64,000 bases of DNA from Druceiella hillmani (GCA_039881145.1 JAYKKI010000062.1:441501-505500), one strand, 5' to 3'. Counted from the stretch's first letter, positions 13,560 through 24,745 are shown. Notes: generated by a model from the sequence alone, not told the origin. Program-made: numbers and translations.

Positions 13560-13930
13560 TTTTTTTAATTATCGTAAAAAATCTCCTTTTTATTATATAA
13601 AATCTCCTTTTTAATTTGCAGGATTAATTAAAACATTTCGTTAAATACAACGATACCTCATTTCTTTTATTTATTGGTGTTAGTTGAAGAAATTCGATAA
13701 ATTAAGCAATATTTCCTTTCTTAATGATTGGTAATGAAATGTAATGAATTATTCCTTTTTTAATTAACAGCGTTTAATAGGTGGGTTTTTAAACTTATCG
13801 CTATCCGTTTTTTTTTAATTGACAGGGATTAATCAAAGAGATTAACGTAGAAAATCGATGCCTCCTTTCTTAATCTACGCGTTTGAATAAATCAATTGGC
13901 TAAATACATCGACTTCCATCTCCTTATGTG
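13560..13930. repeat. Degenerate minisatellite, unit about 50-60 bp, left of the BEL element
   Basis: About six diverged units follow a loose consensus: TTTTTAATT, CAGGGATTAAT, a middle like ATTGGCTAAATA, then ATCGATxCCTCCTTT. Clear units include those around 13605-13660, 13790-13855 and 13870-13925. The same repeat occurs at 59690-59945 on the right side of the second BEL remnant, which suggests that the retroelement inserted inside this array. Confidence 0.65.
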
Positions 13931-13944
13931 ACTTGTTATGCCAG

Positions 13945-14072
13945 TGGGGGTAGATGCTTTTCATTTTTGGCTTGTCGCGCTTTCGAGCAACAAGTCAGTC
14001 TGCCGTCAACCTCCAAAGATTCGAGTTGTACTTACTGACAAATACAGCGATGTTCGGGAATTATTATTGTGC
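13945..14072 (+). repeat. Partial LTR of the BEL/Pao element (5' side, copy 1)
   Basis: This 128-bp stretch matches 59330-59457, located just beyond the end of pol in the second remnant. A sequence found upstream of gag in one copy and downstream of pol in the other is what a long terminal repeat predicts. Shared landmarks are GGCTTGTCGCGCTT, AGATTCGAGTTGTACT and AACAAATACAGC. It is cut off at 14072 by unrelated sequence belonging to the DUF4817-type fragment. Confidence 0.6.
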
Positions 14073-14255
14073 AGGGTGTCCAGTGGCAGATTTCAAAGTT
14101 TGAACAAACATAGTTTCTGAACGCAACACATAAGAGGGGCGCGGGGGGCGTTGTTATAAGCGGAAGCGGTGGGGATGTTTTTGTAGTCATGGAACAGTGG
14201 AGTGGAGAGCACAGCGCTTTTGCAGTCGAGGCGTACATTTCGAGTGGATTTTCGA
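14073..14255 (+). mobile_element. DUF4817-type transposon fragment inserted in the BEL 5' region
   Basis: The GC-rich stretch starts CAGGGTGTCC and contains an ATG at 14189 that opens MEQWSGEHSAFAVEAY. This resembles the N-terminal helix-turn-helix region (Pfam DUF4817, from memory) of a repeat family common in arthropods. Only about 25 residues survive before the frame runs into BEL gag sequence. Composition is strikingly unlike the AT-rich flanks, with a GGGGCGCGGGGGGCG run near 14133. The minus-strand frame at 14032-14346 is its shadow. Confidence 0.55.
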
Positions 14256-14659
14256 AATCGATTTTCGTTTTTTTACAAAACAAAATTATTGTACTTGAAC
14301 ATTTCACTAATACAAATAAAGTAAACACTTCATCTTTTATATCCAAACAACCACTATATAATAATAGAAGCGTAAATAATAAATATTCAAATAAAAGTTT
14401 CAGTAGTAAATCGTATTCTCAAACCACTGAAAATAATGTACTTAAATGTTTATATTCTGATAAAAATCATATAATTTACCGATGCAAGTCATTTTGTAAA
14501 ACAAATCCATCGCAACGCAATAGCCGTACCAATCAATTTCATTTATATCACAATTGTTTAAAAACAAATCATATTTTGTGTAAAGGTAATTTTAAATGTT
14601 TTATTTGTATTGAAACCCATTATGCACTTTTATATAATGATCGTTCAGCATATGTTTAA
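14256..14659 (+). pseudogene. gag: BEL/Pao gag, zinc-knuckle C-terminal part
   Basis: The open frame from 14189 (156 codons) carries, from about residue 31, the C-terminal part of a BEL/Pao Gag: a Ser/Asn/Lys-rich linker (residues 41-80) and a triple zinc-knuckle region at residues 87-149. Visible motifs are CLYSDKNH-IIYRC (the second Cys of knuckle 1 is Ser), NCLKTNH and CFICIETH. Gag packages the RNA in the virus-like particle. The capsid portion is absent: upstream is a foreign DUF4817-type fragment, so the ORF is a chance fusion with no functional start of its own. It ends in a stop at 14657-14659, and related but more decayed sequence sits at 57140-57190 in the second remnant. Confidence 0.7.
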
Positions 14660-14786
14660 CCTCGTGAAAATGCTTCTTTTAATGATAATAAAAAAATTGC
14701 TTGTCTTAATTCTCTTTCTAATACATGCATTTATACCATAATAGCAGTACGGAATTGCAGTTGTTTACATTTTATATGCATCCAGG

Positions 14787-15002
14787 ATGAGTCAAACTTG
14801 CCGTATGCTCATTGATTCGGGCGTTCCATCGAATTTAATTTCGTTTAGATCTTTACATAGCCAAAGATGGTCAACCTGCAAATGTTCATTTAATATTTTT
14901 GGTTTAGCTGGTGAACAAGTTAAAAATCAAGACATGGTTTTATGTGCATTACATTCCAGACTAGACCAAAACTGTACATTTAATGTAGACGTTGTCGCCT
15001 GA
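14787..15002 (+). pseudogene. pol: BEL/Pao aspartic protease fragment (copy 1)
   Basis: A 71-codon frame contains the active-site signature LIDSG (residues 8-12) followed by VPSNLISF, which matches retropepsin-like BEL/Pao proteases (canonical form IDSGSQSNFIS). The frame continues through NIFGLAGEQVK and ends in a stop where the paralogous copy also shows disruption. The equivalent site in the second remnant is at 57287-57430, with IDSG at 57310-57321. The protease matures Gag-Pol. Here it is cut by stops and frameshifts and is non-functional. Confidence 0.7.
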
Positions 15003-15175
15003 AACCAATTAACATCGGATTTACCGAATAAAAATATTCCACAATCAGTGATTGTAAAATATAAAAACTTAGTCTTAGCTGAGGCTCTGGGTTTAGTAGA
15101 CGGGAGCCTACCGACATAATCTTAGCTGGTAATATTTTCCTCTACATAAATTATGGTCAAAAATTAATGATAAGT

Positions 15176-15597
15176 TAATACTTGCCGATTGTTCTAAATA
15201 GTGTTTTTTGTTACGTAATTACTGGTAAATTAAAAGGCATAAATGATAAAAACGTAATGCATACGTCTTCGTCAAACTATTTATCGTATACAATTGATAA
15301 TGACTGCATTAATAATTATTTGTGTAAATTTTGGCAGGTCGAGAGTTCACCGTGTTATATACCTTCTAACCGTCACACTCCCGAAAACAAATATGTTTCG
15401 AAGCATCATCACGATGAAAGCGGTCGGTATACTTCACCGTTATTTCTCATCCCTGTACCACAACTGGGTGACTCATTCTGCAGTTTGCTTAAGCGTTTTT
15501 TTGCAACTGGAACGTAGACTAGTACGCGCCCCCGAGTTGTACAATTCTTACATTGAGTTTATGCTTGAGTACGTGCGCCCCTCCGAGCGTGTACACT
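15176..15597 (+). pseudogene. pol: BEL/Pao pol, protease-RT connecting region (copy 1)
   Basis: Two overlapping frames together cover the linker that precedes the reverse transcriptase. The first (to 15517) reads LNSVFCYVITG, then CINNYLCKFWQVESSP and SGRYTSPLF. The second (to 15597) reads QLERRL and ELYNSYIEFMLEY. In intact BEL/Pao elements these occur in this order, ending with the [EP]LY-x-x-Y-x-x-FM-x-EY motif just before the RT. Several stops interrupt the first frame. The paralogous stretch is 57680-58085. Confidence 0.7.
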
Positions 15598-16420
15598 GAA
15601 AATGACCTTAAATATTACAATCCTTGCAGTTGCTTTCCTGTGGCATTTCCACACCTGTACAAGTGGTCTTTGAGGGTTCAGCAAAATCAAGTAATAGAAA
15701 ATCATTAAATGACATACTTTTAACGTATAAAATATTACACCATGATATCTTAAAAATAATATTACAATTTAGATTGTATAAAAGATGTTTTCCGGTTGAT
15801 ATATCAAAAATCTATAGACAAGTGGTAATCGATCCCTCTGAGCCTAACTATCAACATATCTTATGTCGTGGAAATCCATCAGAGCCTATACAAACTAATG
15901 AATTAAACATAAATAATTTGGATTTCCTAGTGCACCGTTTATTACTGTCCATACTATGCGCCAGTTGGCGTCGGATCAGGAGAAGCGATACCCGGCTGTA
16001 AGTCGCTTGCTTCGGGAAGATTTCCTTGTGAATGATCTACTCTGGTCTGTTAACAGTCAGGAGGAAGCATTGGAGTTACGGAGTGAGGTAACTTCATTAG
16101 TAAAACTGGGCGGCTTCGCTTTACATAAATGGGCTAGCGGCGATATTAACTCCATAAATAAATTACTATAAAAATAAAAGATTAAGTTTGACGAAGAATT
16201 ATCTCATAAGGTTCTCGGGCTAGAATTTTCGCCGACAGGCGATTTTTGTTTTAAATATTCATTTAGTGATACCGTGTATACTAAATGGTCAATCTTAAAA
16301 TTGCTCGTTAGCATTTTCTTACCGGTTGGCTTTATAACATCTTGTACTTTTATCGCAAAATGTATTTTACAAGATGTTTGGAAACTTCGCATAGGATTGG
16401 ATGAACAGATACCTATCGAA
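15598..16420 (+). pseudogene. pol: BEL/Pao reverse transcriptase remnant
   Basis: The 15624-16001 frame carries VVFEGSAKSS (family form VVFDGSAKT), SLNDIL, PVDISKIYRQV with the first catalytic Asp, and NPSEPIQTNEL. A second frame (15956-16168) continues with EDFLVNDLLWS, where the family has the catalytic YVDD box. Here the first Asp is Asn and the Tyr is Leu, so catalysis would be lost. EALELRSE and GGFALHKW follow. A third frame (16200-16400) reads SPTGDF, LPVGFITS and DVWKLRIGLDE, matching the thumb region. At least three frameshifts are needed to connect these, and the element cannot make a working enzyme. The second remnant lacks this region entirely. Confidence 0.8.
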
Positions 16421-16800
16421 AAAAAAGCGACTGGTTAAAAATTATAAATGAATTTAGCAAATTATCTAACTTAAAAATCGAACGGCATTTATTAACCTTT
16501 GCATTCATAAACATGCATTTTACATACAGACGCATCTTCACGCGGCTACTGTGCTCATATTTACGCTCGCAGTGTAAACAAAACTGAAGAGACATAGGTT
16601 TAATTCATGGCGGCTCTGCTGATTTCTCAATTATTTTGTTTTGTTACTAATAACGGTAAAGATTTCCCATATGATGAAATAGCGCTCCCTGATTCAAGGG
16701 TTGTATTTGCATGGTTACAAACACCAACATTTAAACTTGAATCTTTCGTAGCAAGTCGATTAGCTACGGTAACCTAAATTGTGCCTCCGTTTTATTGGTA
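16421..16800 (+). pseudogene. pol: BEL/Pao RNase H region remnant
   Basis: In order, short frames resemble the RNase H domain. Near 16527-16570 one reads DASSRGYCAHIYAR (family form DASxxAYGAxIYLR). At 16697-16770 another reads DSRVVFAWLQTPTFK then ESFVASRLATVT (family form DSxIVLAWI... FVANRVAEI). The RNase H degrades template RNA during reverse transcription. The domain is broken by stops and has lost the sequence between these blocks. The minus-strand ORFs at 16204-16392 and 16413-16595 are shadows. Confidence 0.6.
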
Positions 16801-17089
16801 TTATGTAAAGAATAAAAACGTACGTGTTCGCGCGGGACGTAGCCGACACAACTAATATCTATGGCCCATATTACACTTTCATATACAGAAGAACTCTGAC
16901 GTTTCCGAATGAATATCTTTTATTGATGCTTTTGCATTATCGCCACACACAAACAAATAAAATACATAACGTTTTTCTTAAATTGCCTTGTTTTAATAAA
17001 TTAAATAATTGAATAACACGGTTCTTTAGATTTCATATCCATTTTAAATATTTAAAATTAAATCGTAATTATAGTAAAAATGTATACTC

Positions 17090-17480
17090 TAGTAAATTAA
17101 AATATTCACATAACGCCATTTTATAGGCTGTTCAAAATATTTATTTTGACTCAGAAATAATTGACATAAAATATAATCGTAATTTACAATATAAAATATT
17201 ATCACCGTTTCTTGATTGCGACGGTTACCTCAGGGTAGGGGGTAGGCCGCCTCAATCTACCTTATCTTTTAATCCTAAACATACTTTATAATTTCCAAAA
17301 AATTTTCGTATAACAATATTTTTAATTGAATATCATTATAAGAAATTCGGACTTTGCATGGCATCCATATTGGATTTTGTCCGCGCCGTTCAGACTACCT
17401 ACATATTCTCAATATTCATGAAAGTTTCGAATATCATAAAATAACACCAAATATGAAACAGCTCCAAAATTCATCTATGT
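17090..17480 (+). pseudogene. pol: BEL/Pao integrase zinc-binding region remnant (copy 1)
   Basis: A frame from about 17130 reads ILSPFLDCDGYLRVGGRPPQS and then NPKHTL. This is the very characteristic lead-in to the integrase HHCC region of BEL/Pao elements (FLDxDGLLRVGGRL...KHPIILP). LHGIHIGF follows at about 17355 for the H-G segment. Downstream the alignment fades by about 17480, and the catalytic core, end of pol and 3' LTR are missing from this copy. Those parts survive in the second remnant (58085-59690). Confidence 0.65.
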
Positions 17481-17639
17481 ACTCTTTCCAAATTTGTCTC
17501 TTGGGTTATATAAACATGAGTCACGTTCGTCTGTCGATTTTTCTGTTACAATTTTGTCGTTAGCCACACAAAATATCAAAAGTTTGTGAGATCACAAGTA
17601 TGTAATTTCGCAAACAGGCGTTTCATATATAAAAATGAT

Positions 17640-17900
17640 AAAAAAATTAATGTACCTCCCCATACATGCAAAGCAGGGTGAAACATTTTTTTACGCACTC
17701 AATCGAATAAGATCAAAAAAGTATATTTTTAAACCCCGTGAGCAATAAATTTAGTTTCACAGTAACGTAAATTGTAGCCACGCCCCTCTATTTTCTTAGA
17801 AATAAGTTAAAAATTTTGAAAATAATTTAGGTATTGGGGTTAAATTAAAAGATATGATTTCAATTATTTTGATTAACTTGCATAACCAATTTAAGGAAAC
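17640..17900 (+). repeat. Interspersed repeat fragment, family member 1
   Basis: This matches 25430-25700 in direct orientation. Shared landmarks are TAATGTxCCTCCCCA, GAAACATTTTTTT, CCCCGTGxGCAATA and AGTAACGTAAATTGTA versus AGTGACGTAAAATGTG. It is non-coding and lies just beyond the BEL remnant. The element class is unknown. Confidence 0.6.
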
Positions 17901-18413
17901 GAAACTATTTACTCAATCCTACTTTTTTCTTATTTCCACAAGTTTTCTTTATAATTTTCAGTTTATTCTGGCAGGAAGTTTACATGGCATCTATTTTTTC
18001 TTAAGACCTTTCCAAATTCACCCAATGATATAGAGACGAAAAACTTATTTTTCAAATGATATTGTCCCTGTAATCTGAAAAAGACTGTTTCTTTCATAAC
18101 ACTTTAAAATGGGAATATCATTTAAAATACATAAGACAATAAGTAACGATAGATTGCTTTGGACGAAAACCTGACCCGCAACCCGTCGGCTGGCACTGAA
18201 CTTGGGCGTAGATGCGGCGATGTAAACAGTTTCAAATATTTTATTAAATGCAAATAACACTGCTACAATCCTATAATTTTTACATCAGCGTTACAATCAG
18301 ATATAAGAAAAGGTGTTACATGGGAAATCTTCCAAATAGACGAATAAATTATGGAATTTAGGAAAGATTTATTATAAATGTAATCAGTTTGATGAAGACG
18401 TGGGCTTAGTTTT

Positions 18414-18437
18414 GATAACCTATGGGGGTAGGTTATC
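18414..18437. repeat. Short perfect hairpin with a G-rich loop
   Basis: A 9-bp inverted repeat, GATAACCTA...TAGGTTATC, surrounds the loop TGGGGG. It borders the exon-like minus-strand frame at 18436-18696. Its role is unknown and it may be coincidental. Confidence 0.5.
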
Positions 18438-18696
18438 AGGACCAGGAACCATTTTGGTAGGAGCTACCACAGTACGAGATCGACCTCAGAATAACCGAAC
18501 TCTTATAATATGCAACAGAGATGCCCCCAGGTACATGTGTAGCATTTGCAAGGTCGAGTTTCTGTTCATTTTTCAAAAATTCTTGTTTAAAATATTCCTT
18601 AAAAGCTTGCGCCACGGCCTCGACTAAGTATGTAATCCTGTCGTCCATCATAGTCACAGGTAGGTGTTTGTCTGAGCGTTGGCATCTTATGTACAT
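18436..18696 (-). other. Exon-like open frame, unrecognised
   Basis: An 86-codon minus-strand frame whose middle part (about 18525-18650) is much richer in GC than its surroundings. It reads MMDDRITYLVEAVAQAF, then EYFKQEFLKNEQKLDLANATHV, an amphipathic, charged stretch that looks like real protein. Downstream (toward 18436) the frame becomes less protein-like. A GT in TACATGTACCTGG-type context near 18530 could be a 5' splice site, and AG dinucleotides near 18640-18680 could be acceptors, but I cannot prove either. I recognise no family. It could be an internal exon, a retroposed fragment or a transposon piece. A plus-strand ORF at 18521-18754 is its shadow. Confidence 0.3.
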
Positions 18697-18759
18697 TCAA
18701 AATATTTTCGGAACAAAGTTAATGTTTGCTTACATATTTTGTACGTATGTTTGATGAAA

Positions 18760-20020
18760 GGCAGGCCCTTTAATCTTATGTTTGACGAAATATGGGAGGG
18801 GGTGGGATAAGTTTCCAATAAGGCTCTTTCAGTAGTCCTTTTCTTTAAGATATTTACTTTTATGTGATTTAGTTACTGTCACCGTGACATATTGAATTAC
18901 TGTCATTGTAAATTCTTTGTTTCGCGTGTATGCAAATTATCTTCTTTTATATACCGTTGATACGTCAATTAGGGTTTTCTAATATATTTTAAACCGTGCC
19001 TTTGTTAAATTTGGCAAATGGGTAAACTCCTACGGTATGAAGTTATCCTTAGTCAAGGGTAATGAAGTGATCTTCACTAGAAGAAGAATAATATTTCCTA
19101 CATTAATTTTCATAATATCAAAAGACTTATACTCTTTTGATTGCTATGCTTCCCAATACACAAATCTTATATGTTCACAGATTCAAAATTGCCTTGAAAA
19201 AAACACATTGAACATGTAATTTCCAGATTTCAGGCTAATAAACATTTCTGCGCGATTATGTTAGTGCTCTCATCCAACCGCAATAAAGTTTGTCTATAAT
19301 GCTCCGATACGCAGTCATCTATACTCATATAGGTAATGCCATTATAGCTCACGCCACCTTGAATCAATATTTAAGTATAATTCCATGATACTTACCCTTT
19401 CCTGACTTATGGTCATGCGGATGGAATGAAATTCAGACATAACAGTGCCCATAATTACAATGTGTTTACATTTGCAGCAAAAATACCGAGATTATCGTTT
19501 TCCACTGGAGAGAAGTAGATTTTTTCAGGCCCCCGTAGCTCCAAGAAAGAAATGCTCCCTATTGGCTGGCCAACGGGTGTTGCTGTGTGTGTGGGAGGGT
19601 GTGCGTGCTTTCGTGCGTGCCTACGTGCATACAATTATTTGCAAAAACGTCTATTATTTATTATTGTGTCGATAACATTTTAAGTTAATTAATAAATAAA
19701 AATTAAATTTTATTTGTAATGTGTAAGAAACTATATTTCTGTTGGATGTCACACGAGACCTCACTATTTTTTGTATACCCATGCTTTGTATTCCTCTTTA
19801 TATTGTAGTTTTATTTGCCTCATCTGAAAATATAATTTTAATTATCGTTTCCCTTTATTATAATAATTATATTTTACTTTTTGTTTAATTTTTGTTTGGC
19901 TCCATCCAGGAACGATATCGTCTGTGTTATCCAGCTAGTTCTTCTAACCCAATATTGAGAAAAATGATCAGTGAAGAGAATAAAAGCCATTTATTATAAA
20001 AAATCGTCTGCTTTATATTT
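18760..20020. other. Unassigned AT-rich DNA
   Basis: No supported gene. A locally GC-richer patch lies at 19490-19640 and includes a GTGTGTGTGGGAGGGTGTG stretch. The ORF running through it (19445-19675) has no recognisable motif. Confidence 0.5.
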
Positions 20021-20021
20021 T

Positions 20022-20025
20022 TGTT

Positions 20026-20098
<73 letters not shown>

Positions 20099-20105
20099 TA
20101 TATAC

Positions 20106-20140
<35 letters not shown>

Positions 20141-20202
20141 TATACATATATATATTTATATATATATATATATACAATTGAGTGTGTGTGTGTGTGCGCG
20201 CA
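20022..20202. repeat. Compound (GT)n-(AT)n-(GT)n microsatellite
   Basis: GTGTGTGTGTGT leads into a long TA array with CATA interruptions. The array ends in GTGTGTGTGTGTGCGCGC. The open frames reading alternating Tyr-Ile across it are artefacts. Confidence 0.95.
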
Positions 20203-20551
20203 TGCGTTTATGCGGATGTGCGTATATTTGTATAAATAACATAAATATATGTCCAGGGCTATGGTCTTTAAGAAAGTCTAGGCTAAAAGAATTGTTTAAA
20301 TATTTTCATTTCAATTTACGGGATTCCAATAAAGAAAAAACTCGCACAAAGTGGCTTTAATATTCTAAAGTAGTGTGGGCACTTCTCTTCAAAAACGTTT
20401 CCTTTTCTTCATATTTTACTTAAATATTTACACATATTTCAATGTTTAAATACTCTTCCAATCTTTTGTGACCCTAGCTAGCGGTGTAATATATTTGCCC
20501 TAAATCGTTTCATGCATCTATTTTGTGTTATGTATATTAACCGATCGTTTT

Positions 20552-20597
20552 AAATAGGTTAATAAATCTATTTATAATAGATTTTATTAACCTATTT
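20552..20597. repeat. Imperfect palindrome, about 19-bp stem
   Basis: AAATAGGTTAATAAATCTA is followed by a short loop and TAGATTTTATTAACCTATTT, which is its reverse complement with a one-base bulge. It may be a small fold-back or MITE remnant. No second copy was noticed. Confidence 0.6.
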
Positions 20598-20599
20598 AC

Positions 20600-23500
20600 A
20601 ACGAACGATAATTGAAAAGTAAAAACCAAATTTCCTTTCAAGCTCCTTCACGCAGGTTATGAAATCCATAAAATTTTACGCACAATTAGAATTAGGTAAA
20701 CTACTCCACATACGGCGGTAAAACCCGCGATATTTAAAATCATTTAGTACCAAGAGAATATAAAAATTGATTGTATTTTTCTTGCACCACGACGCAATGA
20801 AATCAAAATAAAACATGAATAATTATGCAAGTTCTTAACTGAGCTGCACGGTGGGCGTATGTACGCGCCATACTACATACCATGTCTTGTTTTCACAGTA
20901 TTCCATAGATAATGGAACGTTTAAAATATTTTAAATTCATTTGAAATTTATTCGTACGTAGTTCGGTTTAAGGTTTTTCTTATTTAAAATTTTGTTTAAA
21001 TTATATTTCAACATACATATATGTATCTATTCGAAATGTATAATTTATTGGTATTAAAGACATGGCTCGGAAACAACTCGATTAATTTTAATGAAAATTT
21101 CCAGTCGTATGCCTTGGAGACTTGGTCAACGTTGATTATAGAAATTGTCTATTAAGTGTATTTCGCTACTAGATCTTATTTAATTCGTTTTCAAGAATTG
21201 TTTTTCCATATAAATATTATATAACCAAAGTTTTATATTAGAAACTTCACTATCATACTTATGTATCAGATAATCTCTAAGACGTGTGCCATGCATTATC
21301 TCATGTAAAGAGAGATAGGTTTAAAATGTATATAATATTCCATATTATTTAATTGAATCTAAGTAACATAGAAACATGAAGGGGTAATGAATATTAAAAA
21401 ATTATATCAAACATAAAATTTTCAGACGATATTTTAGTGCTGAATTTCAAAACGTGCACATTCCCTCAATCTTAAACATTATTGAATTTTGAAAACAATT
21501 CGTAACTAACAAAATAACTAATAGCTATATTTTTCTTCAGTGAAACTTTTTTCTCAACGATATGTTTTTTTAATTTTATTTAACATGGAAAGAATGAGTG
21601 AAATAATCTTATACTTCTTGTCAGTGTGTATCATTCATTAAAAGTAGTAAAATCAGGTTTTACAATTACACTTAAATTATCTTCTGAAAGTTAAACTTTT
21701 TTTTCTCTTCTAACTAATAATAAAAATGCAAAGTCGAGCTGGTAGATTGGCTATTAATTTATTCTACTTTTAAGCCTCAAGTACTTAACCAATTTTCGAG
21801 ATATTACATATTTTAAATCTATGAGATGAAGATAAAGATAGTAACACACTTATTTCAAAATAAAACTTAGTTTCTTCTGTAATTTAAAAAGTCTATCCAT
21901 TAGAGATAAGAGTATAAACATAAGTATTTAAATATAATACACCACGGCGACATGTCAGTCTACGGCCATTTATGGTAGGACACATTTTTTTTTCACTCTA
22001 TTACTTTGATTCCATATATAATAAACTCCTTAATTATTACCATTGCAATGATCAAATTTTTGGTCAGAATTTTTTTTTATTCGTCGCAATTTTCAACCTA
22101 AACTTGTTAATAAAAAAGTGGATCAGAAAAAAATGTTTATCACCTTATTTTTAAAAATAAACGGTCAAAATCACGATTTGCACATTTCAGTGAATTGAAT
22201 TGATTGAAAAATTTTTTACCACTTTTTTCTCTTTAAATTTTTTTTAATATCATTCAAAATCTAGTGAACCGATTGAAATTAAACTTTTACCTTTACCGTT
22301 ACGTTTAATTTAAAATTTGGATTAAATCCATTCCTTTTAAATAATTATAAAATGAAATTTGGTCCGTCTACATCATTTCGTCTATTTGTTTGATTGCTTG
22401 TATGTGTATCAAGTAAAGACTACATGATCAATTTGGCTTAAACTTTCACCGTGATAACGTGTCATGTATGTTAGATCTTAAACTTTTCTTTTACAACATT
22501 ATCTAACGAAATTGGAATTCAATTATTAGTATCCAGAAAGAAAGGCTAAGCCGGCGGGGTTAAAACTTTAAAAATATTGAAGGTAAAAATTATTGAGAAT
22601 ACTACAGCTAACTTCGAGGCAATGAATAAAATATTTTAACCTGGTTATTTTTCTTTTTAATGCAAGGGTTATTTGATTTAAGATATATTATTTGTTATAT
22701 AAAACTTTACTATTGAAATGAAACTTCGTAGCAAAAATAAAAAATTGAGATAACAAAGAATAACCTGAACAAAATTTTGATCTGCGCACGAGACACGGAC
22801 AAATTCCCAACTTTTTGTTAGTTTTCAACAACATTACGTTACTACCAAACTTTTAACTCCAAATAGGTCTCGAGTTATTACTTTAACATTTAGCTATAAA
22901 CCTTGACTATACAGCAAAAGTAAGTACATTAGATTTCAAATGAATTATAAACCACTAAAAAGTGTAAATACCCAATTAATCATAATTGAAATTGTTGAGT
23001 TAACAGTTTGTTAGCAAACATTGATTTAATTTATTTCACAGTAAACAATAAGAGAAGTTAATTGAAGATGATTAATAAAATACATTCGACGATATCAAAT
23101 GAGAATGAGGAGATCCAATGATATACCTAGAAATGCGCAACTTGTGGTATGTTCGTGAAATAAAATCGTTTGTATAAATTTTTGAAAAATAAGCCTCATC
23201 ATGAAAACACTGCGCGTAAAAGGTTGATGCTTTATACGTGCGTATATATGCCTCTAATTTAGCATCACTTCTCATAATTTTTAAAATAAACTTACACATT
23301 AGTTTTTCATCTGCTTAAATATATACGGCACTCTACTAACGTATGTTCTGCTCGTAATTTACAAATTCATTTAGGCATCTAAAATTTATAAAATACATTC
23401 CTGTTTTAATGAAAACGTATATGTTTATAGAAATTTAATTGTTTTTTTCTGTTCTATTAGTTTTAACTCACTACATTTTAAGAATAATCTAAACACACGA

Positions 23501-24740
23501 TAGGTATTTTTTAAGACACACCTCCAACAGCGGTGAAAAAAAATTAGAATTGTTCCAATCATTATAGAGTTCCTTTAATTTCTTCACGTGTTCCACATTA
23601 TATGGATTTCTCAAAAAGTTAGCTCATCTCGCAGCCTGATTATTCTGTTATTTAAATAATAAGCCAGAAATGTTGTCTACAGAGGACTGTTATAGGTAAG
23701 ATTTGAATTTGTTTTTTTATAGCCTTCCCCCATATCTCTCGTAAGGGGAGTTCTAGCCACCAGCCAGGTATAATTAAAGAATTAAATCGTGAGGCATGAA
23801 AATTGCCTTACTTAACTCATTGGTATGGAAATATATGCTTTCTTATAACACAAAAATTCCAAAATAAGAACGGTTACAGTAATATGGATTAGTATTTTCA
23901 TATTAGCTTTCATTAACTTTTGAACTAAGACTTTGCAATGAACCTGCAAACTTAATGTCATATTTTTGGTTAATACATATTCCCTTTATTTCAACTAATA
24001 CCTCAAAAAACGTCGAAACTACTAATTCTTATAAAATAAATACTAATTTCTTATTTTGATATTGTTTATTGAGCGGTAACATTCATGTGAACAAAATATT
24101 TACAAAGACCACTTTGTCGCAGTACGTGGAAGCTCTACGTTATGTTTAATATCCTAGATCAAAACAAATTCTTTATTTCATATTGCGATCACATCAAATG
24201 TACTTTTGGGTAAAGTTTTTATGATTTAATATTGTTCTCAAGTGCTTGTAGGAATTAGTTACTTGTAGCTGATTGATAAATAATGCGGATGAATGAAAAC
24301 ATTGAATACACGCCACGATGCATTCCATTGCAGCGTTCATTCACGTCGTATTCTATTAGAATAATTACTTGCTTCAAGTAATATCAAGAGTGGATAATAA
24401 AAATGTTTGACAACCACTAACGCTGTTTTAATCGAAATGAACTTGCAGTTAAAATGGATTTAGCAGCATATAGTAATTGTATGTGCTAGTTACTCCCCTC
24501 TCCCCTAATTGGTAAATCTTTATTTATTTTTTTTATACATCTCATGTGCTACACCACTTCGTAAAAACGCTATGTGCATTCCATAAAGTTTATTTAAATA
24601 ATAGAAATATTTCCAGGAAAAATTCAAATCCAACTTACCAACTGTCAACAGTGTTCGGTTTTAGACGTTCTACATTACTGACATTTTATCATTTTTCAAC
24701 TATGTGTCTATAGAAATAGGCCAAGGAAGGTAGGTGGACT
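20600..24740. other. Unassigned AT-rich DNA
   Basis: No supported gene. Near 22260-22480 there is repeated wording such as AACCGATTGAAATTAAACTTT and GGCTTAAACTTTCACC, which resembles non-coding parts of arthropod repeats, but I cannot assign it. Open frames at 21972 and 23072 lack recognisable motifs. Confidence 0.5.
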
Positions 24741-24742
24741 TA

Positions 24743-24745
<3 letters not shown>

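Larger units (their letters stand above)
1717..15600 (+). repeat. Large segmental duplication, copy 1
   Basis: This stretch matches 29408-58090 in the same orientation and order, at roughly 80-97% identity by eye. Aligned blocks are 1717-2375, 2395-3570, 3660-4255 and 4365-13330, and then the BEL remnant 14630-15600. Copy 1 lacks three segments of about 3.1, 7.1 and 5.4 kb present in copy 2, and has extra pieces of its own, for example about 190 bp near 7610-7800 and about 170 bp near 12220-12400. No intact gene is present. The short frame at 7002-7217 is frameshifted in copy 2, so I do not call it a gene. The match could be a segmental duplication or two copies of a very large repeat unit. 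Confidence 0.85.

Noticed and set aside
14032..14346. 104-codon minus-strand ORF
   Set aside because: It lies opposite the LTR, DUF4817 and gag pieces, and its peptide resembles nothing. It is an antisense shadow.
1717..15600. Interpretation of the duplicated unit as a Maverick/Polinton-like giant element
   Set aside because: I saw no DNA polymerase B, retroviral-type integrase, ATPase or capsid motifs in the duplicated DNA outside the BEL remnant, and no terminal inverted repeats at its edges.
19971..20360. 129-codon ORF rich in Tyr-Ile
   Set aside because: It is a translation of a TA microsatellite. The same applies to ORFs at 10221, 20021, 28333, 28358, 32396, 32401, 39315, 60192, 60202 and 60218.
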